From Butyrivibrio sp. (lineage in GTDB: Bacteria; Bacillota; Clostridia; Lachnospirales; Lachnospiraceae): 15,673 nt of DNA. The translations under genes and the position numbers were made by a program. This document shows positions 1 through 5,306 of this stretch, piece after piece (the stretch's first letter is position 1; each line of letters begins with the position of its first letter). The stretch lies in contig JAEDHB010000031.1 in NCBI GenBank assembly GCA_016297265.1, forward strand, positions 1 through 15,673. The letters are read 5' to 3'. The notes under the pieces are model-generated. The model ran no database searches and was not told where the DNA came from. It saw only the letters and a list, made by a program, of their open reading frames with translations.

Positions 1-297
1 AAAGTCCTTATTTTACTAGGGCTCGGGACTCCACTCCCGATTCGATCCCCGTCTCGCGCTTCTTTTTTTGAGCAAAGAGAGGTGCAAGCACCTCTCAAAC
101 CCCTTATGGAATAAGGGGTTCGTCTCACTGTCTCGTCCTCCTAAAGTCGGACTCGGTCGTTTCAGCGGAGAAAAGGTCCACCGGACCTTTTCTTACATCC
201 GCTTCAACCTAAAGTCGCCGTCGGTCGGTTCGACGGGAAAAAGGTCCACTGGACCTTTTTCTGAATCCGTCTCACCCCGTCTCGTCCTCCTTCTTTC
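1..297 (+). repeat. Palindrome-rich mosaic repeat, copy A
   Basis: Non-coding repeat shared with 1631-1848 in the same orientation. The first 55 bases are essentially identical to 1631-1685. Hairpins seen directly: 6-bp stem 23-28/35-40; 8-bp stem 77-84/89-96 with loop CAAG; 10-bp stem 98-107/111-120 with loop GGA; 10-bp stem 170-179/183-192; 11-bp stem 237-247/251-261. The last two belong to a roughly 60-bp unit (about 131-191) that recurs in degenerate form at about 202-260. CGTCTC-like motifs punctuate the units. A long open frame runs through it, but its product is low-complexity with no ribosome binding site, so I do not call a gene. The left edge of the window coincides with the left edge of the shared sequence, so more may lie outside. 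The right edge is placed where acyl-CoA synthetase coding sequence resumes. Confidence 0.85.
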
Positions 298-996
298 GAA
301 AATCGTGTTAATGATTTTTTGAAAAGTCATAATTCCAAAGCAAAACTATCAATTGGATATGGAATGACGGAAGTAGCGGCAACGGTTGTTACTGAAAGCC
401 CGAATATCTATAAGCAGGGAACGGTAGGAGTGCCTCTTCCAGGTACTATTATTAAAATAGTTTCGCCTGAAACAACGGATGAAATAGGATATAACGAAGT
501 TGGTGAGATATGCTTTCATACTCCGACAATGATGATGGGGTATTTTAATAAGCCGGATGAAACCAACTTAATGAAGAAGTTACATGCTGATGGCATAGAA
601 TGGATTCACTCGGGTGATTTGGGAAAGGTTGATACTGAAGGATTTCTGACTGTTGTAGGTCGCATTAAAAGAATAATTGAAATTCGTCAGGATGGTATAT
701 ATCATAAAGTTTTTCCTAAACTCTTAGAGGATGAGCTTGAAAAAACAGAAGGTGTTGATGCTATTGCGATAGTGGGACGTAAAAAACCTGAAATAATTAA
801 TGAATTAGTAGCTTTTGTTGTAAAAAAAGATGACTGTGAAGAAATTAAAATTGAGATGGCATTGGGCGAATTATCAGAGCACCTGCTAGCTGCGTGGGAA
901 CAACCTGTTGAATATAGATTTATTGAAGAATTCCCTCGAACTACAATAGGTAAAGTTGATTATAGAAAATTGGAAGATATTGTAAATAATATTTAA
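298..996 (+). pseudogene. Acyl-CoA synthetase / AMP-binding enzyme, 5'-truncated 3' part
   Basis: C-terminal part of an adenylate-forming enzyme (ANL superfamily, acyl-CoA synthetase or related ligase). Visible motifs in order: GYGMTE (the A5 adenine/substrate-pocket motif), SGDLGKVDTEGFLTVVGR (A7-A8: ribose-binding Asp and the hinge Arg), and PRTTIGKVDYRKL (A10, with the adenylation lysine in IGKVD). The Walker-like P-loop and most of the N-terminal domain, roughly 300 residues in the family, are missing. Family-like sequence (ENRVNDFLKSHNSKAK) can be read in frame upstream of the first possible TTG start at 319 and stops being credible at about 292-298, where repeat copy A begins. No ribosome binding site precedes 319. 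The fragment is otherwise intact to its stop. I read it as a gene broken by the repeat or by a rearrangement ending in it. A 5' part could lie just left of the window. Confidence 0.8.
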
Positions 997-1018
997 TGCA
1001 AAAGCAAAAACTTTAAAA

Positions 1019-1132
1019 ATGGCATATAATGCTGCAATTACAGAAAACAATTATGCTTTATGCGATGAAATAACTAATTATGCCTCAGCTTGTGGTATTG
1101 ATTTATCAAAGGTAAGTGGTTATGATGTTTAA
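1019..1132 (+). other. Short open frame, possible gene remnant
   Basis: A 37-residue frame beginning MAYNAAITENNYALCDE. The same frame stays open upstream to 986, overlapping the end of the AMP-ligase remnant. No Shine-Dalgarno sequence precedes the ATG. The composition (mixed polar and hydrophobic, normal low-GC codons) looks more like the tail of a real protein than random frame, so this may be the 3' remnant of another gene lost in the same rearrangement. I do not recognise the family and the case is weak. Confidence 0.25.
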
Positions 1133-1175
1133 TTCCTAGCAAGAAAAAATTTGGTTGCATATTTGTAGAATGATT

Positions 1176-1204
1176 TTGACATTTTCAATAAAAAGATGTA
1201 TTAT
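1176..1204 (+). promoter_or_regulatory. Sigma-A-type promoter of the putative antitoxin RNA
   Basis: TTGACA (1176-1181), 17-nt spacer, TATTAT (1199-1204). A TATAAT at 1202-1207 is an alternative -10 with a 20-nt spacer. No open frame with a ribosome binding site follows. The expected transcript (start near 1211) runs into the hairpin at 1259-1297, consistent with a small RNA. Confidence 0.65.
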
Positions 1205-1210
1205 AATACT

Positions 1211-1300
1211 CAAGAAGGGTGCTACCGATGACGGTTCGCCTGATATAATGATTAGTTTAATAACCGCTCAAAGTTGTTCAGGCTAGGGGCGGTTATTTGC
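1211..1300 (+). ncRNA. Putative type I antitoxin small RNA
   Basis: Inferred transcript of about 90 nt between the promoter at 1176-1204 and the terminator hairpin at 1259-1297. Its 3' half is the reverse complement of the 3' end of the toxin mRNA (about 1259-1300), covering the last toxin codons and the shared terminator. Its 5' half can fold: ACCG/CGGU around loop AUGA (1224-1235), and GCCUGA (1238-1243) with UCAGGC (1278-1283). Convergent overlap of a small RNA with the 3' end of a hydrophobic-peptide mRNA is the layout of the par/Fst and TxpA-RatA type I toxin-antitoxin loci. Transcription is not demonstrated. The ends are estimates. Confidence 0.55.
1259..1297. terminator. Bidirectional terminator hairpin shared by toxin and antitoxin
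   Basis: A 9-bp stem, AATAACCGC (1259-1267) with GCGGTTATT (1289-1297), and a 21-nt loop. On the plus strand a T-rich stretch follows. On the minus strand the hairpin contains the toxin stop codon and is followed by an AT-rich run. A shared terminator for convergent RNAs is typical of par/Fst-like loci. Confidence 0.6.
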
Positions 1301-1394
1301 TTGTCTTGGAATCATGCTTTCCCAACATAAACCCAAAACTAAAAAAAGTCGCGCACAGCCCAATGACTGCGATTAGTTCATTAATGGTAAGCAT
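1293..1394 (-). CDS. Small hydrophobic holin-like toxin peptide (type I TA)
   Basis: A 33-residue peptide: short polar start (MLTINE), one hydrophobic membrane-spanning segment at residues 7-24 (LIAVIGLCATFFSFGFML), then a charged tail GKHDSKTSK. This matches the architecture of Fst/TxpA/Hol_Tox-type membrane toxins (30-60 residues, single helix, basic or polar C terminus), which damage the host membrane when over-produced. The ribosome binding site AAAGGAG (1410-1404) sits 9 nt before ATG, which is strong for such a short frame. A consensus-like promoter lies at 1519-1547, giving a 5' leader of about 118 nt that could hold translational control. The stop codon lies inside the terminator stem. 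Family assignment is by architecture and I cannot confirm it by alignment. It could also be a small membrane protein without toxic activity. Confidence 0.65.
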   Translation of the reverse strand: MLTINELIAVIGLCATFFSFGFMLGKHDSKTSK

Positions 1395-1518
1395 AAGCTT
1401 CAACTCCTTTCCAAGATTTCCCGAGGGATTTCTATGTAATCGGAGCTATTAACTCTCCGCAAAAAGCGAACCGCCATCGTCAATATGATAGCACCCATGA
1501 GGAATTAACCTCATATCT

Positions 1519-1547
1519 ATTATACCATTGGTTACGAATAAATTCAA
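1519..1547 (-). promoter_or_regulatory. Promoter of the putative toxin mRNA
   Basis: Minus-strand TTGAAT (1547-1542), 17-nt spacer, TATAAT (1524-1519), with an upstream TGG giving an extended -10. The expected start near 1513 lies at the base of a 6-bp hairpin (1497-1502/1509-1514, minus-strand ATGAGG and CCTCAT), so the mRNA would begin with a stem-loop. 5'-terminal stem-loops stabilise known type I toxin mRNAs. Confidence 0.75.
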
Positions 1548-1630
1548 TTAAAAATCGAACAAATGTTTGAAAAAGACAAAAACGGAAGTTGCGGTGGAGT
1601 AAGCGGTGGAGTTACAAAAGATGTGCTTGA

Positions 1631-1848
1631 AAAGTCCTTATTTTACTAGGGCTCGGGACTCCACTCCCGATTCGATCCCCGTCTCACTGTCTCGTCCTCC
1701 TAAAGTCGGACTCGGTCGTTTCAGCGGAGAAAAGGTCCACCGGACCTTTTTCTATTTCCACCTCACCCCCGTCTCGCACTCTATTTTTTGCAAAAGAGAG
1801 GTGCAAGCATTTTTCAAACTCCTTATTCCATAAGGGGGTCGTCGGGAA
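1631..1848 (+). repeat. Palindrome-rich mosaic repeat, copy B
   Basis: Second copy of the element at 1-297, in the same orientation. Head 1631-1685 matches 1-55. The next unit (about 1683-1750) matches 123-191 and contains the same GGTCC/GGACC hairpin (1730-1739/1743-1752 region). The final unit (about 1770-1845: CGTCTCGC, T-run, GAGAGGTGCAAGCA, CCTTAT, ATAAGGGGG) corresponds to 50-122 of copy A, where it sits before the hairpin unit instead of after it. Unit order therefore differs between the copies. Stems in the last unit are decayed. The promoter of the next gene begins about 12 bases after its end. Confidence 0.85.
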
Positions 1849-1859
1849 CAAGGCATTTA

Positions 1860-1888
1860 TTGTGATTTAGTGAAAATTATTGTATAAT
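1860..1888 (+). promoter_or_regulatory. Promoter of the DUF2871-like gene
   Basis: TTGTGA (1860-1865), 17-nt spacer, TATAAT (1883-1888), followed by an AAGGAG ribosome binding site at 1911-1916 and the TTG start at 1926. It begins immediately downstream of repeat copy B, so the repeat adjoins the promoter without disrupting it. Confidence 0.7.
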
Positions 1889-1925
1889 AAAGAAAAATTC
1901 ACTATTACACAAGGAGAAAACAAGT

Positions 1926-2351
1926 TTGAAAAAGTACATTAATTATTCATTTGTCTATGCAATTCTAGCATTAATTTCAGGTGTGTTTTTTCGCGAATAT
2001 ACCAAGATGAACAACTTTGCGGGAAAAACCCAATTGTCATTTGCTCATGTTCATTTATTTGCGCTGGGAACGATATTTATTATATTAGTCGGTCTGCTTG
2101 CATTATTTAGTAATGTCGAAGAAAAGAAGACATTCAGGGTATTTTGGAGACTTTACAATTTATCGCTGCCTTTTATGTGTGTAATGTTTGTTGTAAGAGG
2201 CGTACTTGAGGTATCGGGCAAAAGTCTTTCAAAAGCTGCTAATTCTTCAATATCGGGAATTGCAGGCATAACACATATGTTGATGGCAATTTCTCTTGTA
2301 ATGCTTTTCTTTGGATTAAAGAAAGCTAAATTTAAGGGTAGGATGGAGTAA
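1926..2351 (+). CDS. DUF2871-like four-helix membrane protein
   Basis: A 141-residue integral membrane protein resembling the DUF2871 family, whose function is unknown. Four hydrophobic segments are visible at about residues 7-22, 41-62, 74-95 and 111-131. A family-like signature follows helix 1 (FFREYTK, then FAGKTQLSFAHVH). Histidines at 41, 43 and 117 near helix ends could bind metal or haem, but that is inference. The TTG start is chosen because AAGGAG lies 9 nt upstream and a good promoter precedes it. The gene stands alone, with its own promoter and no close downstream partner. The family name is from remembered pattern, not a search. Confidence 0.75.
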   Translation: MKKYINYSFVYAILALISGVFFREYTKMNNFAGKTQLSFAHVHLFALGTIFIILVGLLALFSNVEEKKTFRVFWRLYNLSLPFMCVMFVVRGVLEVSGKSLSKAANSSISGIAGITHMLMAISLVMLFFGLKKAKFKGRME

Positions 2352-2425
2352 TTTTTGATAGGAAAAACTTTGATTTCCAGAGAAAACGATGAAGAAAGTG
2401 GGTAAAATGAATAGAATACAGGATA

Positions 2426-2557
2426 ATGCAAAATGGCGATATTAATGAGGTTTTGTTTGTTTTGTGCAGCAATGCATCTGCACAGGAGTTTTATGAGCAT
2501 ATCGGTTGGAGAGAAGAATCAATTGTTAAGACATATACAAAAATATTGAATCAGTGA
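2426..2557 (+). pseudogene. GNAT acetyltransferase C-terminal remnant
   Basis: A 43-residue frame ending in a typical GNAT C-terminal pattern: a beta strand (EVLFVLCSN), then ASAQEFYEHIGWREE, matching the 'N..A..FYE.xGF' motif of GCN5-related acetyltransferases, and a final strand (KTYTKIL). The acetyl-CoA binding motif (R/QxxGxG/A) and all N-terminal elements are absent. The ATG at 2426 has no ribosome binding site and the frame is open only to 2411. It lies directly upstream of an intact but dissimilar GNAT gene. I read it as a decayed gene whose N-terminal coding part was deleted. Confidence 0.6.
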
Positions 2558-2590
2558 TTGTATAATAATAATGGAGAAGGAGCATTAAGT

Positions 2591-3034
2591 TTGAAATATA
2601 TTAATTTGAGAGAAATACCTGATATAAAAGATGAGGCAGCAGAATGGTTTCACAGCAAATGGGGAGTTCCGAAAGAAGCTTATCTGGAATGCATGGAGAA
2701 TTACCTGAATAATGAAACAGAATTCGGATGGTATCTTTGCCTTGACGAAGACAGGATTGCAGGAGGTTTGGGCGTTATTGATAATGACTTCCACGAGCGG
2801 AAAGATTTGTCACCAAATATATGTGCTGTATACACGGAAGAAGAATATCGTTGTAAAGGAATCGCAGGGCAGCTTCTTGATTTGGCTGTAAATGATTTGA
2901 AGACAAAGGGGGTTACACCTGTATATCTTATTACCGACCATACAAGTTTTTATGAACGTTATGGTTGGGAATTTTTTTGTATGGTTAATGAGGAAAATAA
3001 TAGCAAAACAACAAGAATGTATATTCATCGATGA
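2591..3034 (+). CDS. GNAT family N-acetyltransferase
   Basis: A 147-residue GCN5-related N-acetyltransferase, transferring acetyl from acetyl-CoA to an unknown amine. The central strand ends in NICAVYTEEEYR and leads to the pyrophosphate-binding loop RCKGIA (residues 87-92), the R/QxxGxG/A motif. The C-terminal TSFYERYGWEF (about 118-128) is the usual GNAT tail. The TTG at 2591 is preferred over an upstream TTG at 2558 because GGAGAAGGAG ends just before it. A TATAAT at 2561-2566 may be its -10, but I see no matching -35. The substrate cannot be told from sequence. The length is normal for the family. Confidence 0.85.
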   Translation: MKYINLREIPDIKDEAAEWFHSKWGVPKEAYLECMENYLNNETEFGWYLCLDEDRIAGGLGVIDNDFHERKDLSPNICAVYTEEEYRCKGIAGQLLDLAVNDLKTKGVTPVYLITDHTSFYERYGWEFFCMVNEENNSKTTRMYIHR

Positions 3035-3080
3035 TTCGTATTATTTATTATTTAATCTACCTTTAAAATATAAAATGGTG

Positions 3081-3156
3081 TATAATATATATATCTTAGG
3101 AAAGGAAAATGTATATGATTCTCACTATGAGTTCGATATGCAAGCAAAAGATATGA
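3081..3156 (+). promoter_or_regulatory. Promoter -10 and 15-codon leader frame before the SDR gene
   Basis: TATAAT at 3081-3086 (preceded by TG; -35 unclear) is followed by AGGAAAGGA and an ATG at 3109. That ATG opens a 15-residue frame (MYMILTMSSICKQKI) whose TGA at 3154-3156 overlaps the SDR start as ATGA. The good ribosome binding site serves the leader, not the SDR start, which has only a weak one. This suggests translational coupling or a leader-peptide arrangement. An alternative is an SDR start at ATG 3138 with the leader as chance. Confidence 0.4.
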
Positions 3157-3956
3157 ACAGATTAAAGGACAAAGTAATAATTGTTACCGGTTCAACAAGT
3201 GGTATTGGTATTGGCATAGCAAAGCTTTGCGCAAAGGAATCCGCATATGTTGTTATCACGGGGCGTAATGTGGAACGTGGACAGAAGGTTGTTGATGAAA
3301 TTACGGCAGAGGGCGGAACTGCGTGGTTCCATGCGTTTGATTTATCAGACAAAGAATCCATGCACAACCTTATTGCGGATGTGGCTGATAAATATGGACA
3401 TATTGATGTACTTATCAATAATGCTGCGGGTATGGGAATGAAAGACGGACGCGTAGATGAAATCAGCCTTGAAGAGTTCAATTCAGTTATTGCGGCTGAT
3501 TTGGGCGGAACCTTCAATATGATTAAGGAAGTATTGCCATATCTTTTAAAAAATGAGAAGGGCGGCAATATTATTAATATTGGTTCAATGGCAAGTGCCG
3601 GAGGAGACCTTGGTACAATAGCATATGCATGTGCCAAAGCAGGTGTGGATAAACTTACGGAATATGTTGCCTGTATGTATGGACCAAGCGGAATACGTTG
3701 CAATTGTGTTCGTCCGGGACTTATTGTTACTCCACAGAATGAGGCACGAATACCGGATGCGTTAAAAGATATTTTCCTTTCAAATATTCTTGGAAAACGA
3801 TACGGCCAACCGGAAGATATCGGAAATTTGTGTGTATATCTTGCCAGCGATGAAGCAGAGTATATGAATGGACAGATACTTACATGTGACGGAGGCTTGA
3901 ATTCCCACACTCCGACTGTTGCGCAGTTTAGACAAATGTCCTCACGCACATGGTAG
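3153..3956 (+). CDS. Short-chain dehydrogenase/reductase (SDR)
   Basis: A 267-residue classical SDR: an NAD(P)-dependent oxidoreductase acting on a hydroxyl or keto group of an unknown substrate. Visible: cofactor loop TGSTSGIG (residues 12-19), NNAAG (89-93), catalytic Ser145, Tyr158 and Lys162 (YACAK), RPGLIVTP after strand 6, and the C-terminal GQPEDIGNLCVYLASDEAEYMNGQ. All catalytic residues are present. The C terminus extends beyond the usual DGG end into NSHTPTVAQF, a tail I associate with one SDR subgroup but cannot name. The start is uncertain: ATG 3153 fits the usual N-terminal length and overlaps a leader frame as ATGA, while ATG 3138 adds five residues. galE follows after 39 nt. 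Confidence 0.88.
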   Translation: MNRLKDKVIIVTGSTSGIGIGIAKLCAKESAYVVITGRNVERGQKVVDEITAEGGTAWFHAFDLSDKESMHNLIADVADKYGHIDVLINNAAGMGMKDGRVDEISLEEFNSVIAADLGGTFNMIKEVLPYLLKNEKGGNIINIGSMASAGGDLGTIAYACAKAGVDKLTEYVACMYGPSGIRCNCVRPGLIVTPQNEARIPDALKDIFLSNILGKRYGQPEDIGNLCVYLASDEAEYMNGQILTCDGGLNSHTPTVAQFRQMSSRTW

Positions 3957-3995
3957 ATATTTTGTGCAAAATATTTTTTTGAGGTGACTTACAAT

Positions 3996-5024
3996 ATGAA
4001 AATACTGGTTACTGGCGGGGCCGGTTACATAGGAAGCCATACCTGTGTTGAACTTTTGGAAGCTGGCTATGAGGTGGTAATTGTTGATAATTTTTGCAAT
4101 TCAAATCCAAAGGTAATTGAACGAATCAGACTTATTACAGGAAAGAAACCAAACTTTTACGAGGCTGATATCGCTGACGAAAAGAGTATGACAGCACTGT
4201 TTGAAAAAGAACAGAATATCGAATGTGTAATTCATTTTGCCGGATTGAAGGCGGTGGGAGAGTCCGTAGCTAAGCCGCTTGAATACTATAGTAACAATAT
4301 CGGAGGAACTCTTACTTTACTCAAGGTAATGAAAGAGCATGGAGTTAAGAATATTGTTTTTTCATCAAGTTCTACTGTTTATGGCGAGCCAACGGTTGTT
4401 CCGATTACGGAGGACTGTCAGAAAGCACCATGCACTAATCCTTATGCTTGGACGAAAAATATGCAGGAACAGATTCTTACGGATATGAATACTTCCGATA
4501 GTGAATGGAATGTAATTCTTCTGCGCTATTTTAATCCGATTGGAGCGCATAAGAGCGGACTGATTGGTGAAGATCCGAGAGGTATTCCGAATAATCTTTT
4601 GCCATACGTTGCGCAGGTGGCTGTCGGTAAACTGGAATGCCTGGGTGTGTTTGGCAATGATTATGATACCCCGGACGGAACCGGCGTGAGAGATTATATT
4701 CATGTTGTAGACCTTGCAGTGGGACATGTTGCGGCTATTAACATGATTAAGACTAATCCCGGAGTTAAGATATACAATCTCGGAACGGGTAAGGGATACA
4801 GTGTACTTGAGGTGGTTGATGCTTTTTCTAAGGCATGCGGAAAAGATATTCCTTATGAGATAAAGCCTCGAAGACCGGGGGATATTGCTCTGTGTTATTC
4901 AGATGCAAGTCTTGCCCGAAGGGAACTTGGCTGGGAAGCCCGGTACGGAATTGATGAAATGTGTGAAGATTCCTGGAGATGGCAATCAATGAATCCGAAT
5001 GGATATGAAGATGATGCAGAATAA
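3996..5024 (+). CDS. galE: UDP-glucose 4-epimerase
   Basis: A 342-residue extended SDR that interconverts UDP-glucose and UDP-galactose with tightly bound NAD+ in the cytoplasm (Leloir pathway and supply of galactosyl donors for envelope polysaccharides). Visible: the NAD loop GGAGYIGSH (7-15), the SSSSTVYG strand (123-130) with the catalytic serine, YxxxK as Y150-A-W-T-K154, RYFNPIGAH, and the C-terminal RPGD near 'IKPRRPGDIALCYSDAS'. The length is standard (about 330-340). The start at 3996 has GAGGTG about 10 nt upstream. An in-frame ATG at 3984 is less well placed. No other galactose genes are nearby. Confidence 0.95.
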   Translation: MKILVTGGAGYIGSHTCVELLEAGYEVVIVDNFCNSNPKVIERIRLITGKKPNFYEADIADEKSMTALFEKEQNIECVIHFAGLKAVGESVAKPLEYYSNNIGGTLTLLKVMKEHGVKNIVFSSSSTVYGEPTVVPITEDCQKAPCTNPYAWTKNMQEQILTDMNTSDSEWNVILLRYFNPIGAHKSGLIGEDPRGIPNNLLPYVAQVAVGKLECLGVFGNDYDTPDGTGVRDYIHVVDLAVGHVAAINMIKTNPGVKIYNLGTGKGYSVLEVVDAFSKACGKDIPYEIKPRRPGDIALCYSDASLARRELGWEARYGIDEMCEDSWRWQSMNPNGYEDDAE

Positions 5025-5030
5025 TAATTT

Positions 5031-5093
5031 GGACCGGAGGCCTGACGTGAATCTCCCAAAAATATTTGGGACTCATATCGATTCCTCCGGTCC
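5031..5093 (+). terminator. Branched hairpin after galE
   Basis: An outer 10-bp perfect stem GGACCGGAGG (5031-5040) with CCTCCGGTCC (5084-5093) encloses an inner 6-bp hairpin CCCAAA/TTTGGG (5055-5060/5065-5070). Only a short mixed T-stretch (TTTCT) follows, so termination strength is uncertain. From here to the ttcA promoter at 5249 I see no gene. One stretch near 5170-5215 is GC-richer but has no recognisable coding or structural content. Confidence 0.6.
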
Positions 5094-5248
5094 TTTCTAA
5101 TGTTTGTATCTTATTGCGACATCTTCAGCAATAATGCTTTTGTCATCCGATGTGTTGTCTGCTTTTTACAGTAAGAAGGGAGCGGGACCGGTTCACATCT
5201 GATGAGCCCCTTTCAGTTTTTAAGGATAATCCTTTATCATAGCTTTTA

Positions 5249-5277
5249 TTGATATTGTGGCGGTGTCGTGGTAAAAT
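5249..5277 (+). promoter_or_regulatory. Promoter of the ttcA-luxS-sbcDC run
   Basis: TTGATA (5249-5254), 17-nt spacer, TAAAAT (5272-5277), with TGG just upstream as an extended -10. It lies 29 nt before the ttcA start. Downstream genes follow in one direction with short gaps and no obvious terminator up to 12143, so this may be the main promoter of the run. Confidence 0.65.
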
Positions 5278-5306
5278 ACAGATGAACAGAATAAGAAGGA
5301 TTAGCA

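Larger units (their letters stand above)
1217..1496. repeat. Imperfect inverted repeat bounding the toxin-antitoxin locus
   Basis: The left arm 1217-1240 (GGGTGCTA..CGATGACGGTTCGC) recurs inverted at 1466-1496 (minus strand: GGGTGCTA, an insertion of several bases, then ACGATGGCGGTTCGC). Because the two genes converge, the putative antitoxin RNA and the toxin mRNA would start with nearly the same sequence. In par/Fst loci the repeats are direct, so the two RNAs are complementary there. The arms could instead be ends of a small mobile cassette, or form a long-range stem in a read-through transcript. Confidence 0.6.

Noticed and set aside
20..55. tRNA-like 3' end (TTCGATCCCC with flanking stem) at the head of both repeat copies
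   Set aside because: The bases around TTCGATC do not form a T-arm stem, and no acceptor, D or anticodon arm can be found. The 6-bp stem at 23-40 is in the wrong place.
68..322. Open frame of 84 codons through repeat copy A (and a similar one at 1606-1833 in copy B)
   Set aside because: Both frames run through hairpin units, give Ser/Arg/Pro-rich low-complexity products, lack ribosome binding sites and differ in frame structure between copies. They are by-products of the repeat.
1591..1616. Tandem GCGGTGGAGT pair just before repeat copy B
   Set aside because: Only two 10-base units, with no link to either repeat edge that would make it a target duplication.
1..1848. CRISPR array
   Set aside because: The repeated units are long, adjacent, structured and only two or three in number, with no unique spacers of even length and no cas genes.
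3125..3949. 274-codon minus-strand frame opposite the SDR gene
   Set aside because: It lies wholly antisense to a clear SDR with all motifs, and its product has no family features. It is a shadow of codon bias.
5160..5220. GC-richer stretch between galE and ttcA as an insertion-sequence remnant
   Set aside because: Translation in the frames I read gave no transposase-like pattern, and no terminal inverted repeats or target duplication are visible.
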